IMG/VR virus record: IMGVR_UViG_3300020401_000122
Location: 1 to 20,903 of that record
Strand: one strand, 5' to 3'
DNA length: 20,903 nucleotides
From: a virus
The translations under genes were made by a program, and so were the position numbers. The notes under the pieces were generated by a model. The model did no database searches and was not told where the DNA came from. It saw only the letters and a list, made by a program, of their open reading frames with translations. How positions within the stretch are numbered: the first letter of the stretch is position 1; every line of letters begins with the position of its first letter. Positions 9,131 to 16,569 of this stretch are shown piece by piece.

Positions 9131-10986
9131 TATTGTCTCCCATCTGGCTTAACATCTAATCGTGTAGAACCTAGCCTCCATCCTACACCTAATCTATTTG
9201 CTGTATTAACAGAATTGTCATTGTGACTAGATACTTTTAAAGCAATTTGTCTACCGCGGCCTCTAATATTTTTAACTTGTGTTGATGAGTCAACAGCTAC
9301 AGTAGCGTCTGTTACTAATGATCCACCTGGAGCATCACGCATTCTTACAAGTAAATCAACAGTTTGTGGACCTGCTCCATCTATACCTATAAACTTAAAA
9401 TCTGGTATAACCCTGCTAACAAAAGCAAACTGCTCACCGTCTTGTATGTCTATATCTCCAGACTGTATAAATACACCATCCATTGGAGAACCATCATCAT
9501 CAAAACCAGTTTCATGAGAATATATATAGCCACTAGAAGATCCTTGAGCTGCTCTTGGTTTTTGATAAATACCATAATCAATCCAAGCCGTTCTTTCTAA
9601 TTTACCTATAGACCATGTTCTTTGCACATAATCATAAGTAACATATCTATCTATTTCAGCAGAACCAGCAGATGGATAAAACCATCCTACTTCGTCAAAT
9701 GTTTGATTAGAAAAACCAAATATTTTATATCGTTCGTCATAATTAAGATCACCAAAAACATACTCTTTAACAGAACATGGCAAAGTTTGAACAGAACCTG
9801 TGTATACATAAAAATTAGATTTATCCATCCAAAATGTTGCATCAGCTCCATTAACAGAAGCATTAGGGCCTAAAATCGACGGACCCCTAGCGAGGAGAGA
9901 AGTGGTAAAGGGAAGGGGTCCGCCTACGAATCGCAATGAAAACAATGCGATGTCGGTCCAAACTAATATTTCTTGTCTTGTTTGTAGACCACCAATAATT
10001 TCTGAGCCTAAATTTAATTCTATTTGATCAGCTGTAGAAGTACCATCTGTTCTTATTTCCCAGTCTACAGCACTGTTTTGATTAGATATTCCTATTACCA
10101 TAGGATCTATTACTCCTGTTCTTGAAGACCCTGATATAGGATCTACACCCAATGCTATAACATGCCCATCTCTTTCAGATACGATAATTTGATTGGCTTT
10201 GTTTGGTGCAAGATTTGCGCCTGCGTCAGACGTAATGATGGTGGCACGGGAAGTCGTCCCTCCAGACTCATCCCATTTGTAAATAGCTCCACCCCTATTA
10301 TTAATAATAAGATCCTCACCGTAGTTATCCTGATTCCATAATCTAAATTCAGCAGAAGGAGTACCATAACCCCAAGCACCAGCATTCCATGTGCTAGCTC
10401 CCCAACCACCTAATAAGGATTGTTGGTCTTCTCCTACAGGAATTTCAAATTTAAATGTTAGAGAACCTCCAGTATTAGAAGTAGAACCAGAGGCAGTCGT
10501 ACTTACTGTTATATCAAAATTATTAGAATCTACAACAGCTACCGTATGATTTGCATTAATTTCTGTTATTGGAATACCATTAACAGGTCCAGAGAGGCCA
10601 GATATAGTTACAAAATCACCAGTTGCACAACCGTGACTAGGAACTGTAAATCTTACAGATGTTGTTCCGTTTGTTGTCATAGGATTATTTACAGTTTGTG
10701 TAGCTCTTAATGGAGTAATATCATAATAAATACCATCATTTAAAATATAAAATTTACGATTAGTGCCTACACCTACATACTGATTGCCATCAAAATCAGA
10801 CCACTCAAACAAAGTTCTACAACTACCAACAAATTGATTGTCAGAGTATTTTTCCCATCCACCTATTTTTTGTGGTAAACCAGCTTGAAAACGAACAAGA
10901 TTGCCATCAGTCCAACCACCTTCATTTGTGTAATCTGTTGTTTCTTTGTTTATTCCTGGTCTAAAATTAAACTTTGCTAACGGCAT
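9130..10986 (-). CDS. P22 gp10-like packaged-DNA stabilisation / tail hub protein
   Basis: This 618-aa protein begins MPLAKFNFRPGINKETTDYT and continues with WTDGNLVRF and an IGGWEKY segment. It also contains SCRTLFEW, GNQYVGVGTNRKFYIL, RFVGGPLPFTTSLLARGPSI and TWSIGKLERTAWIDYG. This is the pattern I associate with phage stabilisation proteins of the P22 gp10 type, functionally like T7 gp12 tail tubular protein B: beta-rich proteins that bind the portal/adaptor ring and plug or extend the tail. P22 gp10 is about 470 aa; the extra length here includes a Thr/Ser/Gly-rich insert near residues 100-180. The ATG lies inside the end of the S74 gene, a 20-nt overlap. Codons around 9880-9960 and 10195-10270 are GC-rich compared with the rest of the gene. 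The family call is from motif recognition. Confidence 0.85.
   Translation of the reverse strand: MPLAKFNFRPGINKETTDYTNEGGWTDGNLVRFQAGLPQKIGGWEKYSDNQFVGSCRTLFEWSDFDGNQYVGVGTNRKFYILNDGIYYDITPLRATQTVNNPMTTNGTTSVRFTVPSHGCATGDFVTISGLSGPVNGIPITEINANHTVAVVDSNNFDITVSTTASGSTSNTGGSLTFKFEIPVGEDQQSLLGGWGASTWNAGAWGYGTPSAEFRLWNQDNYGEDLIINNRGGAIYKWDESGGTTSRATIITSDAGANLAPNKANQIIVSERDGHVIALGVDPISGSSRTGVIDPMVIGISNQNSAVDWEIRTDGTSTADQIELNLGSEIIGGLQTRQEILVWTDIALFSLRFVGGPLPFTTSLLARGPSILGPNASVNGADATFWMDKSNFYVYTGSVQTLPCSVKEYVFGDLNYDERYKIFGFSNQTFDEVGWFYPSAGSAEIDRYVTYDYVQRTWSIGKLERTAWIDYGIYQKPRAAQGSSSGYIYSHETGFDDDGSPMDGVFIQSGDIDIQDGEQFAFVSRVIPDFKFIGIDGAGPQTVDLLVRMRDAPGGSLVTDATVAVDSSTQVKNIRGRGRQIALKVSSHNDNSVNTANRLGVGWRLGSTRLDVKPDGRQ
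9880..9922 (-). other. 9-bp perfect inverted repeat in a GC-rich patch inside the gp10-like gene
   Basis: CGGACCCCT at 9880-9888 is perfectly complementary to AGGGGTCCG at 9914-9922, with 25 nt between. It lies in an 80-base patch (9881-9960) that I count at 44 G or C, about 55 percent, in an otherwise AT-rich gene. A smaller TCGCA...TGCGA pair follows at 9931-9950. No T-run follows on either strand, so it is not a standard terminator. The reading frame is intact through the patch. Confidence 0.6.
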
Positions 10987-12184
10987 CTTCTAATTCTTCC
11001 ACTTTCTCTTCGAGTTTTTCGATTTTCCAGAGAGCATCTTTTAATGCCTGAGTAAGTAAAGGAACCAGCTTAGATTGATCTAATTGCTGTAAAATTGGTG
11101 CGTCTGTTACTGGATCAACAGCGTCCTTGTCACCGGTTACTGCACTAGGTACAATTTCTTGTACTTCGTGAGCTATAAAACCTTCTTGTTTTGTAGGATT
11201 AATAATATCTTTAAACTCGTATAAAACGGGTCTAAGGCTCATTACTCTTTCACATGCGTCTTCTATATTACCAAGCTCATTTTTCTTTCTGTAATCAGAA
11301 GTTGTGTTGTAAGACGCATTTGTACCATTATTTGTAATAGTGCCTACAGTTGTTGCACCATTTAAAAATGTCATATGTGGTATACCAGTACCTTGATAAG
11401 ATTTATACATAGCATCTGTATCTAAATAAGATGTAGCGTTAGTTGTGGCACCTGTTGTTGTTCTACCTGCGTAAAAAATATTACCTGTGTTATCTATGCG
11501 TATTCTTTCGGCTGAACCACCAGTCACAAAAGCTAATTGATTTGATGTTGCCTGTATTTCGTTTCCGTTAATATTAACACTATCAACAGTTAAATTAGTA
11601 GCAGGTGCATTAGAACCAATATCAACACCATCTATAGTTCCAGAATCAATATCAGCTTGATCTAAATAAGCAATACCATCAATGTATAAGTTTCTCCATT
11701 CATGTGTTGTAGAGCCTAAATCATGTGTATTATCGGCTGTTGGAATAACACCTTCTGTTAAAAGAGTTCCTATACCATTTTTTACATTACCGTTTGTTGC
11801 CCCAAGACCATCAGAAAAAATCATAGCTGTTACACCATTTGGTACCGTTACTGTTGTTCCAGATGAACCTTGTTTAAATACTAAACTAAAACCGCCTGTT
11901 GTAGCGTTTTTTACATACCAAGTTTTTTCTAAATCATTTGGGCTTAAAGTTATTGTTCTTTCTGCTGATAAAGTTCCAGTAAAATTAATGTATTTATTTC
12001 TTGCAGTTGAACTTGAACCATCAGAAACAGCTAAAGTTGCATTAGCATCTGATAGTGCATGACTGACATAACCAGATATTGCTTGATCAACCAATTCCAT
12101 ATTTGTATTTGTACTTGTGCCCCAAGTACCTGATTCTTCACCAGTACCAATTAATTTTATACCTAAATTACTAAATGTAGCCAT
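10967..12184 (-). CDS. Tail protein with C-terminal S74 intramolecular chaperone domain
   Basis: The 405-aa protein is started at the ATG at 12184 (MATFSNLGIKL), which overlaps the preceding stop as TAATG; longer in-frame upstream sequence is Lys/Arg-rich and unlike the family. The N-terminal 50 residues (GTGEESGTWGTSTNTN, then MELVDQAISGY) are a common phage tail-protein module. The middle is Thr/Asn/Gly-rich beta sequence with THEWRNLYIDG. From about residue 300, TTSDYRKKNE begins a peptidase S74 type chaperone domain, with FIAHEVQEIVPSAVTGDKDA, then LVPLLTQALKDAL and an IEKLEEKVEELEDAV coiled coil. In endosialidases and related fibres this domain trimerises the protein and cleaves itself at the Ser-Asp bond. 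That the Ser-Asp here is cut is inferred from the family. The protein is probably a trimeric receptor-binding fibre or spike. Confidence 0.87.
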   Translation of the reverse strand: MATFSNLGIKLIGTGEESGTWGTSTNTNMELVDQAISGYVSHALSDANATLAVSDGSSSTARNKYINFTGTLSAERTITLSPNDLEKTWYVKNATTGGFSLVFKQGSSGTTVTVPNGVTAMIFSDGLGATNGNVKNGIGTLLTEGVIPTADNTHDLGSTTHEWRNLYIDGIAYLDQADIDSGTIDGVDIGSNAPATNLTVDSVNINGNEIQATSNQLAFVTGGSAERIRIDNTGNIFYAGRTTTGATTNATSYLDTDAMYKSYQGTGIPHMTFLNGATTVGTITNNGTNASYNTTSDYRKKNELGNIEDACERVMSLRPVLYEFKDIINPTKQEGFIAHEVQEIVPSAVTGDKDAVDPVTDAPILQQLDQSKLVPLLTQALKDALWKIEKLEEKVEELEDAVSKV

Positions 12185-13176
12185 TATGCAGCAACCCTTG
12201 TCCAATTTGGAGTTTGACTTGTATCTACCTCTTGCCAAATAGATACATTGCCAACACTTCCTGTCATACTTAGTCCTGTTGGGAATATATCAGAACCAAA
12301 GTTCATTTGAACAAAACCAATATCTCCCGTTGTGTTTACTCCTGTTGGGAATACACCAACACCAGTGCTTACACTAACACTTCCTTGTGAAGATGTCATT
12401 CCTAAATCAACATTGCCTGCTACAGAAACTGCCATACCCATACCAGAGTGAGCACTACAATATATGTATAGTGTTGAAGGTGTAGAATCTGTAATTGTTA
12501 TGGTTGTAGAGCCTGTAGAACCAGGTGAACCAGAAACACTTACATTAGATGTATATTCTGAACCACCACCATGCGTACCATCTTGTGTTGTTGAAAATCT
12601 TAAAGGATGACCACCGTTTGAATTATCTGTTTGATCAAACACATAAGTAAACCCTACATGCAATGTAGTTGGCATTGATAATGCACCATCAATATAATAT
12701 TTATTTCCTGTTCCAGCATTGCCAGAAACTTTAACTGAGAAATTTTGATTTTGTCTTGGTTTAGCAACAACACTTGTTTTTGCAGTTTCATCACCAAGAG
12801 CTGAGGCTATTGCAATTCCACTTGGAAATACATTAGGAGCTAATGATATTGATTCACTACCTAAAGATGCTGTAGCAGCAATACTATTACCAGTAACAAA
12901 TACAGTTTCATTTCCAACAGCTTGGACTGAATAAGGCCCTATTGTTTGAAAAGCTGCTTGTACTCCAAAAACACCATCTACTCTACTAAAAGCAGTACCT
13001 ACGCTATTAAGTTGTGTTTGTGCTTGCACACCTGTAGGTAGCACAGTTACAAATTCACCAGCAGAAGCAGTTCCTAAAGAAGATGTTAAAGAAAATCCTG
13101 TAACAGATACACTTACATCTGTTACACCCGGTGAAGAAAAAGTATCTTGAGCATATGTAGCAAATCCATAAGACAT
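12184..13176 (-). CDS. 330-aa beta-repeat tail protein carrying a cupredoxin-like domain
   Basis: Residues 24-140 and 253-314 consist of imperfect units of about 20-23 residues around F-P-T/S-G followed by a S/T-rich strand and Gly (LPTGVQAQTQL at 46, FPSGIAIASAL at 117, FPTGVNTTGDI at 276, FPTGLSMTGSV at 298). Between them, residues about 144-253 look like a cupredoxin: YIDGALSMPTTLHVGFTYVF, then GGHPLRF with His190, a Ser/Thr/Gly-rich stretch, and LYIYCSAHSGMGM with Cys240, His243 and Met248. The His...Cys-x2-His-x4-Met set is the type-1 copper ligand pattern of plastocyanin. Similar YCS-x-HSGM sequences occur in marine phage and cyanophage tail proteins, as I recall. It lies between the 129-aa and S74 genes, so a virion surface role is likely. 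Metal binding and any redox role are inference. There is no strong ribosome site before the ATG. Confidence 0.85.
   Translation of the reverse strand: MSYGFATYAQDTFSSPGVTDVSVSVTGFSLTSSLGTASAGEFVTVLPTGVQAQTQLNSVGTAFSRVDGVFGVQAAFQTIGPYSVQAVGNETVFVTGNSIAATASLGSESISLAPNVFPSGIAIASALGDETAKTSVVAKPRQNQNFSVKVSGNAGTGNKYYIDGALSMPTTLHVGFTYVFDQTDNSNGGHPLRFSTTQDGTHGGGSEYTSNVSVSGSPGSTGSTTITITDSTPSTLYIYCSAHSGMGMAVSVAGNVDLGMTSSQGSVSVSTGVGVFPTGVNTTGDIGFVQMNFGSDIFPTGLSMTGSVGNVSIWQEVDTSQTPNWTRVAA
12418..12747 (-). other. Cupredoxin-like domain segment (plastocyanin-spaced ligands)
   Basis: This part of the 330-aa gene encodes residues about 144-253. His190, Cys240, His243 and Met248 stand in the order and C-x2-H-x4-M spacing of a blue-copper site. 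The flanking FPTG repeats continue on both sides, as if the domain were inserted into a repeat array. The fold has not been tested. Confidence 0.6.
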
Positions 13177-13179
13177 ATT

Positions 13180-13566
13180 TTATAATTTAGTTATCTGACC
13201 TGATATAGCAATACTAAAACTATCGCCATTTTTATAAGTTACGGTTCTAAGTTCTGTTTCTTCGTTTGTTGATGAACTTTGTAAATTTGGGTGTTCTTGA
13301 AAACCATTTTCAGCAGTGTAAATAGTTTCTAAACTTTTACCAACAATAGGAATTGTAACAGTTTCTACACTAGAATTTGTGCTATCTTCATCTGTGTAAT
13401 GATGTAAGTTTTGATTTAGTTCTGTTACTTTTACTGATGTACCTTCTTTGTCATTACCGTCTAATTTTTCATAAACTAAATCTAATGATGTATCAATTAA
13501 TGTAACCACTACATTTTCAGAACCACCATAATAATCATCAGTTCTTTTTAATAAATCCATTGGCAT
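13180..13566 (-). CDS. 128-aa protein of unknown function in the fibre cassette
   Basis: I do not recognise a family. Three in-frame ATGs (13569, 13566 and 13560) are possible. AGGAG at 13573-13577 is 3 nt from the first, 6 nt from the second and 12 nt from the third, so 13566 is preferred. The sequence starts MPMDLLKRTDDYYGGSEN and is acidic, Ser/Thr-rich and beta-prone (VVVTLIDTSLDLVYEKLDG; TVTIPIVGKSLETIYTAENG), ending SFSIAISGQITKL. No signal peptide, membrane segment or cysteine is present. It stands between the assembly-chaperone-like protein and the cupredoxin protein, with a 3-nt gap to the latter, so a small tail or fibre accessory protein is the likeliest guess. Confidence 0.78.
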   Translation of the reverse strand: MPMDLLKRTDDYYGGSENVVVTLIDTSLDLVYEKLDGNDKEGTSVKVTELNQNLHHYTDEDSTNSSVETVTIPIVGKSLETIYTAENGFQEHPNLQSSSTNEETELRTVTYKNGDSFSIAISGQITKL

Positions 13567-13572
13567 CATTAT

Positions 13573-13577
13573 CTCCT
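13573..13577 (-). promoter_or_regulatory. AGGAG ribosome binding site overlapping the upstream TAG stop
   Basis: The transcript reads TAGGAGATAATGATG. The site overlaps the TAG that ends the 92-aa gene, and its spacing favours the second ATG (13566) of the next gene. Confidence 0.6.
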
Positions 13578-13854
13578 ATAAAAAATTTGGTTTAGTTGGA
13601 AAAGCAATATTTGGAAAACCTTCTTGTGCAGGTAAATCTCTTAATGCTTGTCTATATGTTGTAGCTTCGGTTTTTTGTTCATCTGTTAATGGGCTGTCAG
13701 AAACTAATGACCAATCACTTTCTTGCAAAAGTGTATTTCTTTCTATTTTTTTAAATTCCTTCAAATTTTCTTCTGCATTTGAATCTTCTCTATTATCTAC
13801 TTCAATTTCGACAACTTTTCCAAGACTTGCATCATATACATTTTCTTTTGCCAT
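13576..13854 (-). CDS. 92-aa tail-assembly-chaperone-like protein
   Basis: The C-terminal half contains RNTLLQESDWSLVSDSPLTD, then TTYRQALRDLPAQEGFPN, and ends FPTKPNFL. The order R-x-x-L-L-x-x-S/T-D-W, a Pro, Y-R-Q-A-L-R-D-L/I-P and a closing W/F-P-T-K-P matches the family called phage tail assembly chaperone (Phage_tail_APC type), usually 60-150 aa and placed right after a tail fibre gene. That is its place here, 9 nt after the 899-aa fibre-like gene, with AAGGA 6 nt before the ATG overlapping the upstream stop. The first 40 residues are acidic (YDASLGKVVEIEVDN) and specific to this protein. A role in folding or assembling the adjacent fibre is inferred from family and position; the family's mechanism is poorly known. 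Confidence 0.82.
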   Translation of the reverse strand: MAKENVYDASLGKVVEIEVDNREDSNAEENLKEFKKIERNTLLQESDWSLVSDSPLTDEQKTEATTYRQALRDLPAQEGFPNIAFPTKPNFL

Positions 13855-13863
13855 GTTTTGTCC

Positions 13864-16563
13864 TTATTTCTTAATTGCGTAAACAGTTATTATACCTTCT
13901 TCAAAACTTCCAGAACCTGGATAAAAATAAAATTGTTCTGCGTAATCAGTTGTTGTTGCACCTCCACTTCCTGCACTAAAAGAACCCATTTCATTATTCA
14001 TATAATAATTATTTGCTCCTGTTCTTACATTTGCTACATAGCTATAAGCTGCATTTTTAAAATTATTTTCGTAAACTACTTTTCCAGTAAATTTACCACT
14101 ATAAGCATTTCCATTATAGTTTTGTACTGGAGAATTGTTTCTGTAAGGATAATTTGCACCATACATTCTAAAACTTAAATAAAAACTGAAAGCTTGGTTA
14201 GCTGTTTGATAACTAGAACCATTGTAATTACCTGTAACTTGACCTATAAAATCAGCTCCTGTCATAACACTTGAACCATTTTTGTAAGGTTTAAATCTTA
14301 CATTGTAACTTGTATCATTACTTATACCTACACCATAAAAATGTATTTCATAAGCCCTAATTTCACTTGCAGTTAAGCTATCAGGTTTAGAAATAATTAC
14401 ACTTGAACCTACGCCACTATCTCTTAAAAAGTCTACAGCTCCACAAAATACTCTAGGATCTCCACCACCACCACTAGAAATAGACTTTGTTGGTAGTCTT
14501 AAATTAGTTGTTTGAATAGCTTCACCAGCAAGTGGGTTATCAGTATCATTTGCAATATCTGTATCAGGTGTTGTAACAGTTACTAATGCTCCTGTTGATG
14601 AAACATAATATTTTGTACCATGTGTCAAAGATGTTTGATTTTGTTCAATGCCTTCACTGTCAAATGGTAGTACTGAAATTGTGTTTCCTGCACTACCAGA
14701 TTGTTGTGCAAAACCAAATGATAATGCTTTATTTGTAGTGTTTGTAGTAATTGAATGTGGTAAAGTTCCTGATTTAATTTTTACACTACTAGAAGTAAAA
14801 CCACTTGCACTGCTTTGTGCTATTTGTAACCATCTTCCTGCTTTAGCATCTGTAAGAGAAGATAAACTAACAGTATCAACCATTCCCCAAAAACCATATT
14901 TTGAATATCTTGAACCACTATTACCATCATAACTACTTGTGCTAAGATTGCTTTCTAAAGTATCTGTTATTCCTGAAAAAGTATAAACTCTTAAATTATT
15001 ATTTGGGTTTTCATACGGACCTTGATAATTGTCACTAAAACCAATGACAAATAATTTTTTATTTAAATGGTCATAGTGAATAGGTAATGCACCTTTGTTT
15101 TGACCTGACCCATAACTATCATAAATAAATCTATCCCATGCATCTGTACTATAACTACTTTCTGTTAAATCATAAGCAACAACTTGCCATCTTATATTTT
15201 GACCTGCAGTATAATTTGCAATAGAAAAGAATACTTGTCCATGACCATCTGCGGTTATGTATTGTCTATATTCGTAGCCTTGGTCAACAGTTCCACTGTT
15301 AGTTAATTCACTTCCATAACCATCTGAAGCGTAATCAAATGTCCAATTAGCATTACCACTATTAGGTGAAGCCTTTATTAAAGTAAATTTTCTATTGTAA
15401 TTTACGCACATAATTAGAGCTTTATTGTTAGTATGGTCATAAGCAATTCTTGTAAATCTACTTTGTCCACTTGTTGCATTTGCTCTATAACTATTGTTTG
15501 TAGATGTTGTTCCTCCAATATATTCGCCATTATATTGACTACCTGTCCATTGAACAGACCATTCACCAATATACCTTGTGTTGCCATACATACCTGCACT
15601 TAAAAACTTAACAAGATTATCAGTGCTAGTATCAATAATTGTAGTATCACCATCATATACTTGTGAACCTGATGTACCTGCGGCAATTCTACCAACATCA
15701 TACATACCACTATAAGTACCACCTGCGGTTGTATATTTTGTGCAAACACCTGCACTAGTCACAGTGAGCATAAAATATTTCCAAGGTTGATTATAACTAT
15801 TAGTTTCTGTTGAATGAAAAAATACAAAGAATGTTCCACCTGCGGCTGCATTGCAATTTTTAACAAATCTACATCTTAATGTCGGTTTGGCTGAAGCTGC
15901 TTGACTTATTGATGGGTTAAAATCATTACCTATTGTCCAATTACCACTTCCTGTATGAATGAATGTTTTAATTCTTAAATCATAAGATGACCAACCTCTA
16001 GCCCATACAAAAACAAATCTACCATCATCGCTACCGCACATTGCTGATTGTGTGCCATAATAATGAGGTGCAGGACTACCTGCTAAAGTACCGCTGATAG
16101 TAGATGATACATAATCTGCTGCACTTACACTATAATTTGTTGTTGTTGCTGTTTTCTTTACTTTTTTAGTTTCACCATTACTTTCTCTTGTTACAACATT
16201 ACCAATAGATATGGCATCTGAACCTGAACCAACAACCATGTCAATTTGATTAGCGTCTTCTAAAAATGCCGCTCTTTCAGCAGGGTAAGTTGTAAAAACT
16301 GTTGATGTACCTGCTAATGTTATTTTTGCTCCTGAATTAGAACTTTCTAAAACTGTATCTCTACTTAAAGTTGTTCCGCTATCAGTATAAGTACCAATAC
16401 CAACTTCAAAGTTGTTTCCAGACGTAATTGCATAGTATGTTTGATTTCCATTACCAACAACTGAAAACGTCTGAAAACCGGGCTCTGCGGAACCAAGCGT
16501 AATCGTTCCAGTACCAGTGGTAGTGGTTGAAACCTTTACTCTATCTTTAACAACTATTGCCAT
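13864..16563 (-). CDS. 899-aa fibre-like / receptor-binding protein
   Basis: Residues 1-95 (MAIVVKDRVKVSTTTTGTGT, then GFQTFSVVGNGNQTYYAI) form a conserved N-terminal module that I know from marine phage tail proteins and that probably anchors to the virion. Residues about 150-560 contain repeated blade-like strands with Y-D-H-x-N-x-K (AYDHTNNKALIMCVN; HYDHLNKKLFVIGFSD) and many Trp and Tyr, suggestive of a beta-propeller. Residues about 600-690 include GTKYYVSSTGALVTVTTPDT and a following AGEAIQTTNL, a linker module common in phage fibres. The last 190 residues (from DPRVFCGAVDF) are Tyr/Asn/Gly-rich and may form the receptor-contacting tip. The ribosome site is weak. The next gene is its probable assembly chaperone. 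Host recognition is inferred from architecture; no enzyme motif is seen. Confidence 0.85.
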   Translation of the reverse strand: MAIVVKDRVKVSTTTTGTGTITLGSAEPGFQTFSVVGNGNQTYYAITSGNNFEVGIGTYTDSGTTLSRDTVLESSNSGAKITLAGTSTVFTTYPAERAAFLEDANQIDMVVGSGSDAISIGNVVTRESNGETKKVKKTATTTNYSVSAADYVSSTISGTLAGSPAPHYYGTQSAMCGSDDGRFVFVWARGWSSYDLRIKTFIHTGSGNWTIGNDFNPSISQAASAKPTLRCRFVKNCNAAAGGTFFVFFHSTETNSYNQPWKYFMLTVTSAGVCTKYTTAGGTYSGMYDVGRIAAGTSGSQVYDGDTTIIDTSTDNLVKFLSAGMYGNTRYIGEWSVQWTGSQYNGEYIGGTTSTNNSYRANATSGQSRFTRIAYDHTNNKALIMCVNYNRKFTLIKASPNSGNANWTFDYASDGYGSELTNSGTVDQGYEYRQYITADGHGQVFFSIANYTAGQNIRWQVVAYDLTESSYSTDAWDRFIYDSYGSGQNKGALPIHYDHLNKKLFVIGFSDNYQGPYENPNNNLRVYTFSGITDTLESNLSTSSYDGNSGSRYSKYGFWGMVDTVSLSSLTDAKAGRWLQIAQSSASGFTSSSVKIKSGTLPHSITTNTTNKALSFGFAQQSGSAGNTISVLPFDSEGIEQNQTSLTHGTKYYVSSTGALVTVTTPDTDIANDTDNPLAGEAIQTTNLRLPTKSISSGGGGDPRVFCGAVDFLRDSGVGSSVIISKPDSLTASEIRAYEIHFYGVGISNDTSYNVRFKPYKNGSSVMTGADFIGQVTGNYNGSSYQTANQAFSFYLSFRMYGANYPYRNNSPVQNYNGNAYSGKFTGKVVYENNFKNAAYSYVANVRTGANNYYMNNEMGSFSAGSGGATTTDYAEQFYFYPGSGSFEEGIITVYAIKK

Positions 16564-16569
16564 TAAACT

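Noticed and set aside
9870-9962. Possible tRNA gene or attachment core in the GC-rich patch
   Set aside because: The stems do not form a cloverleaf, no GGTTCGAATCC-type arm or CCA end is seen, no integrase is nearby, and the reading frame continues through it.
11682-12062. 126-codon plus-strand frame
   Set aside because: Antisense to the S74 tail gene, no coding signature of its own.
12185-12238. 18-codon N-terminal extension of the S74 gene
   Set aside because: It overlaps the end of the 330-aa gene, and the family start MATF...GTGEESGTWG begins at 12184.
13864-14500. Variable repeat of a diversity-generating retroelement at the end of the fibre-like gene
   Set aside because: No template repeat or reverse transcriptase gene is visible in the window; the Tyr/Asn richness alone is not enough.
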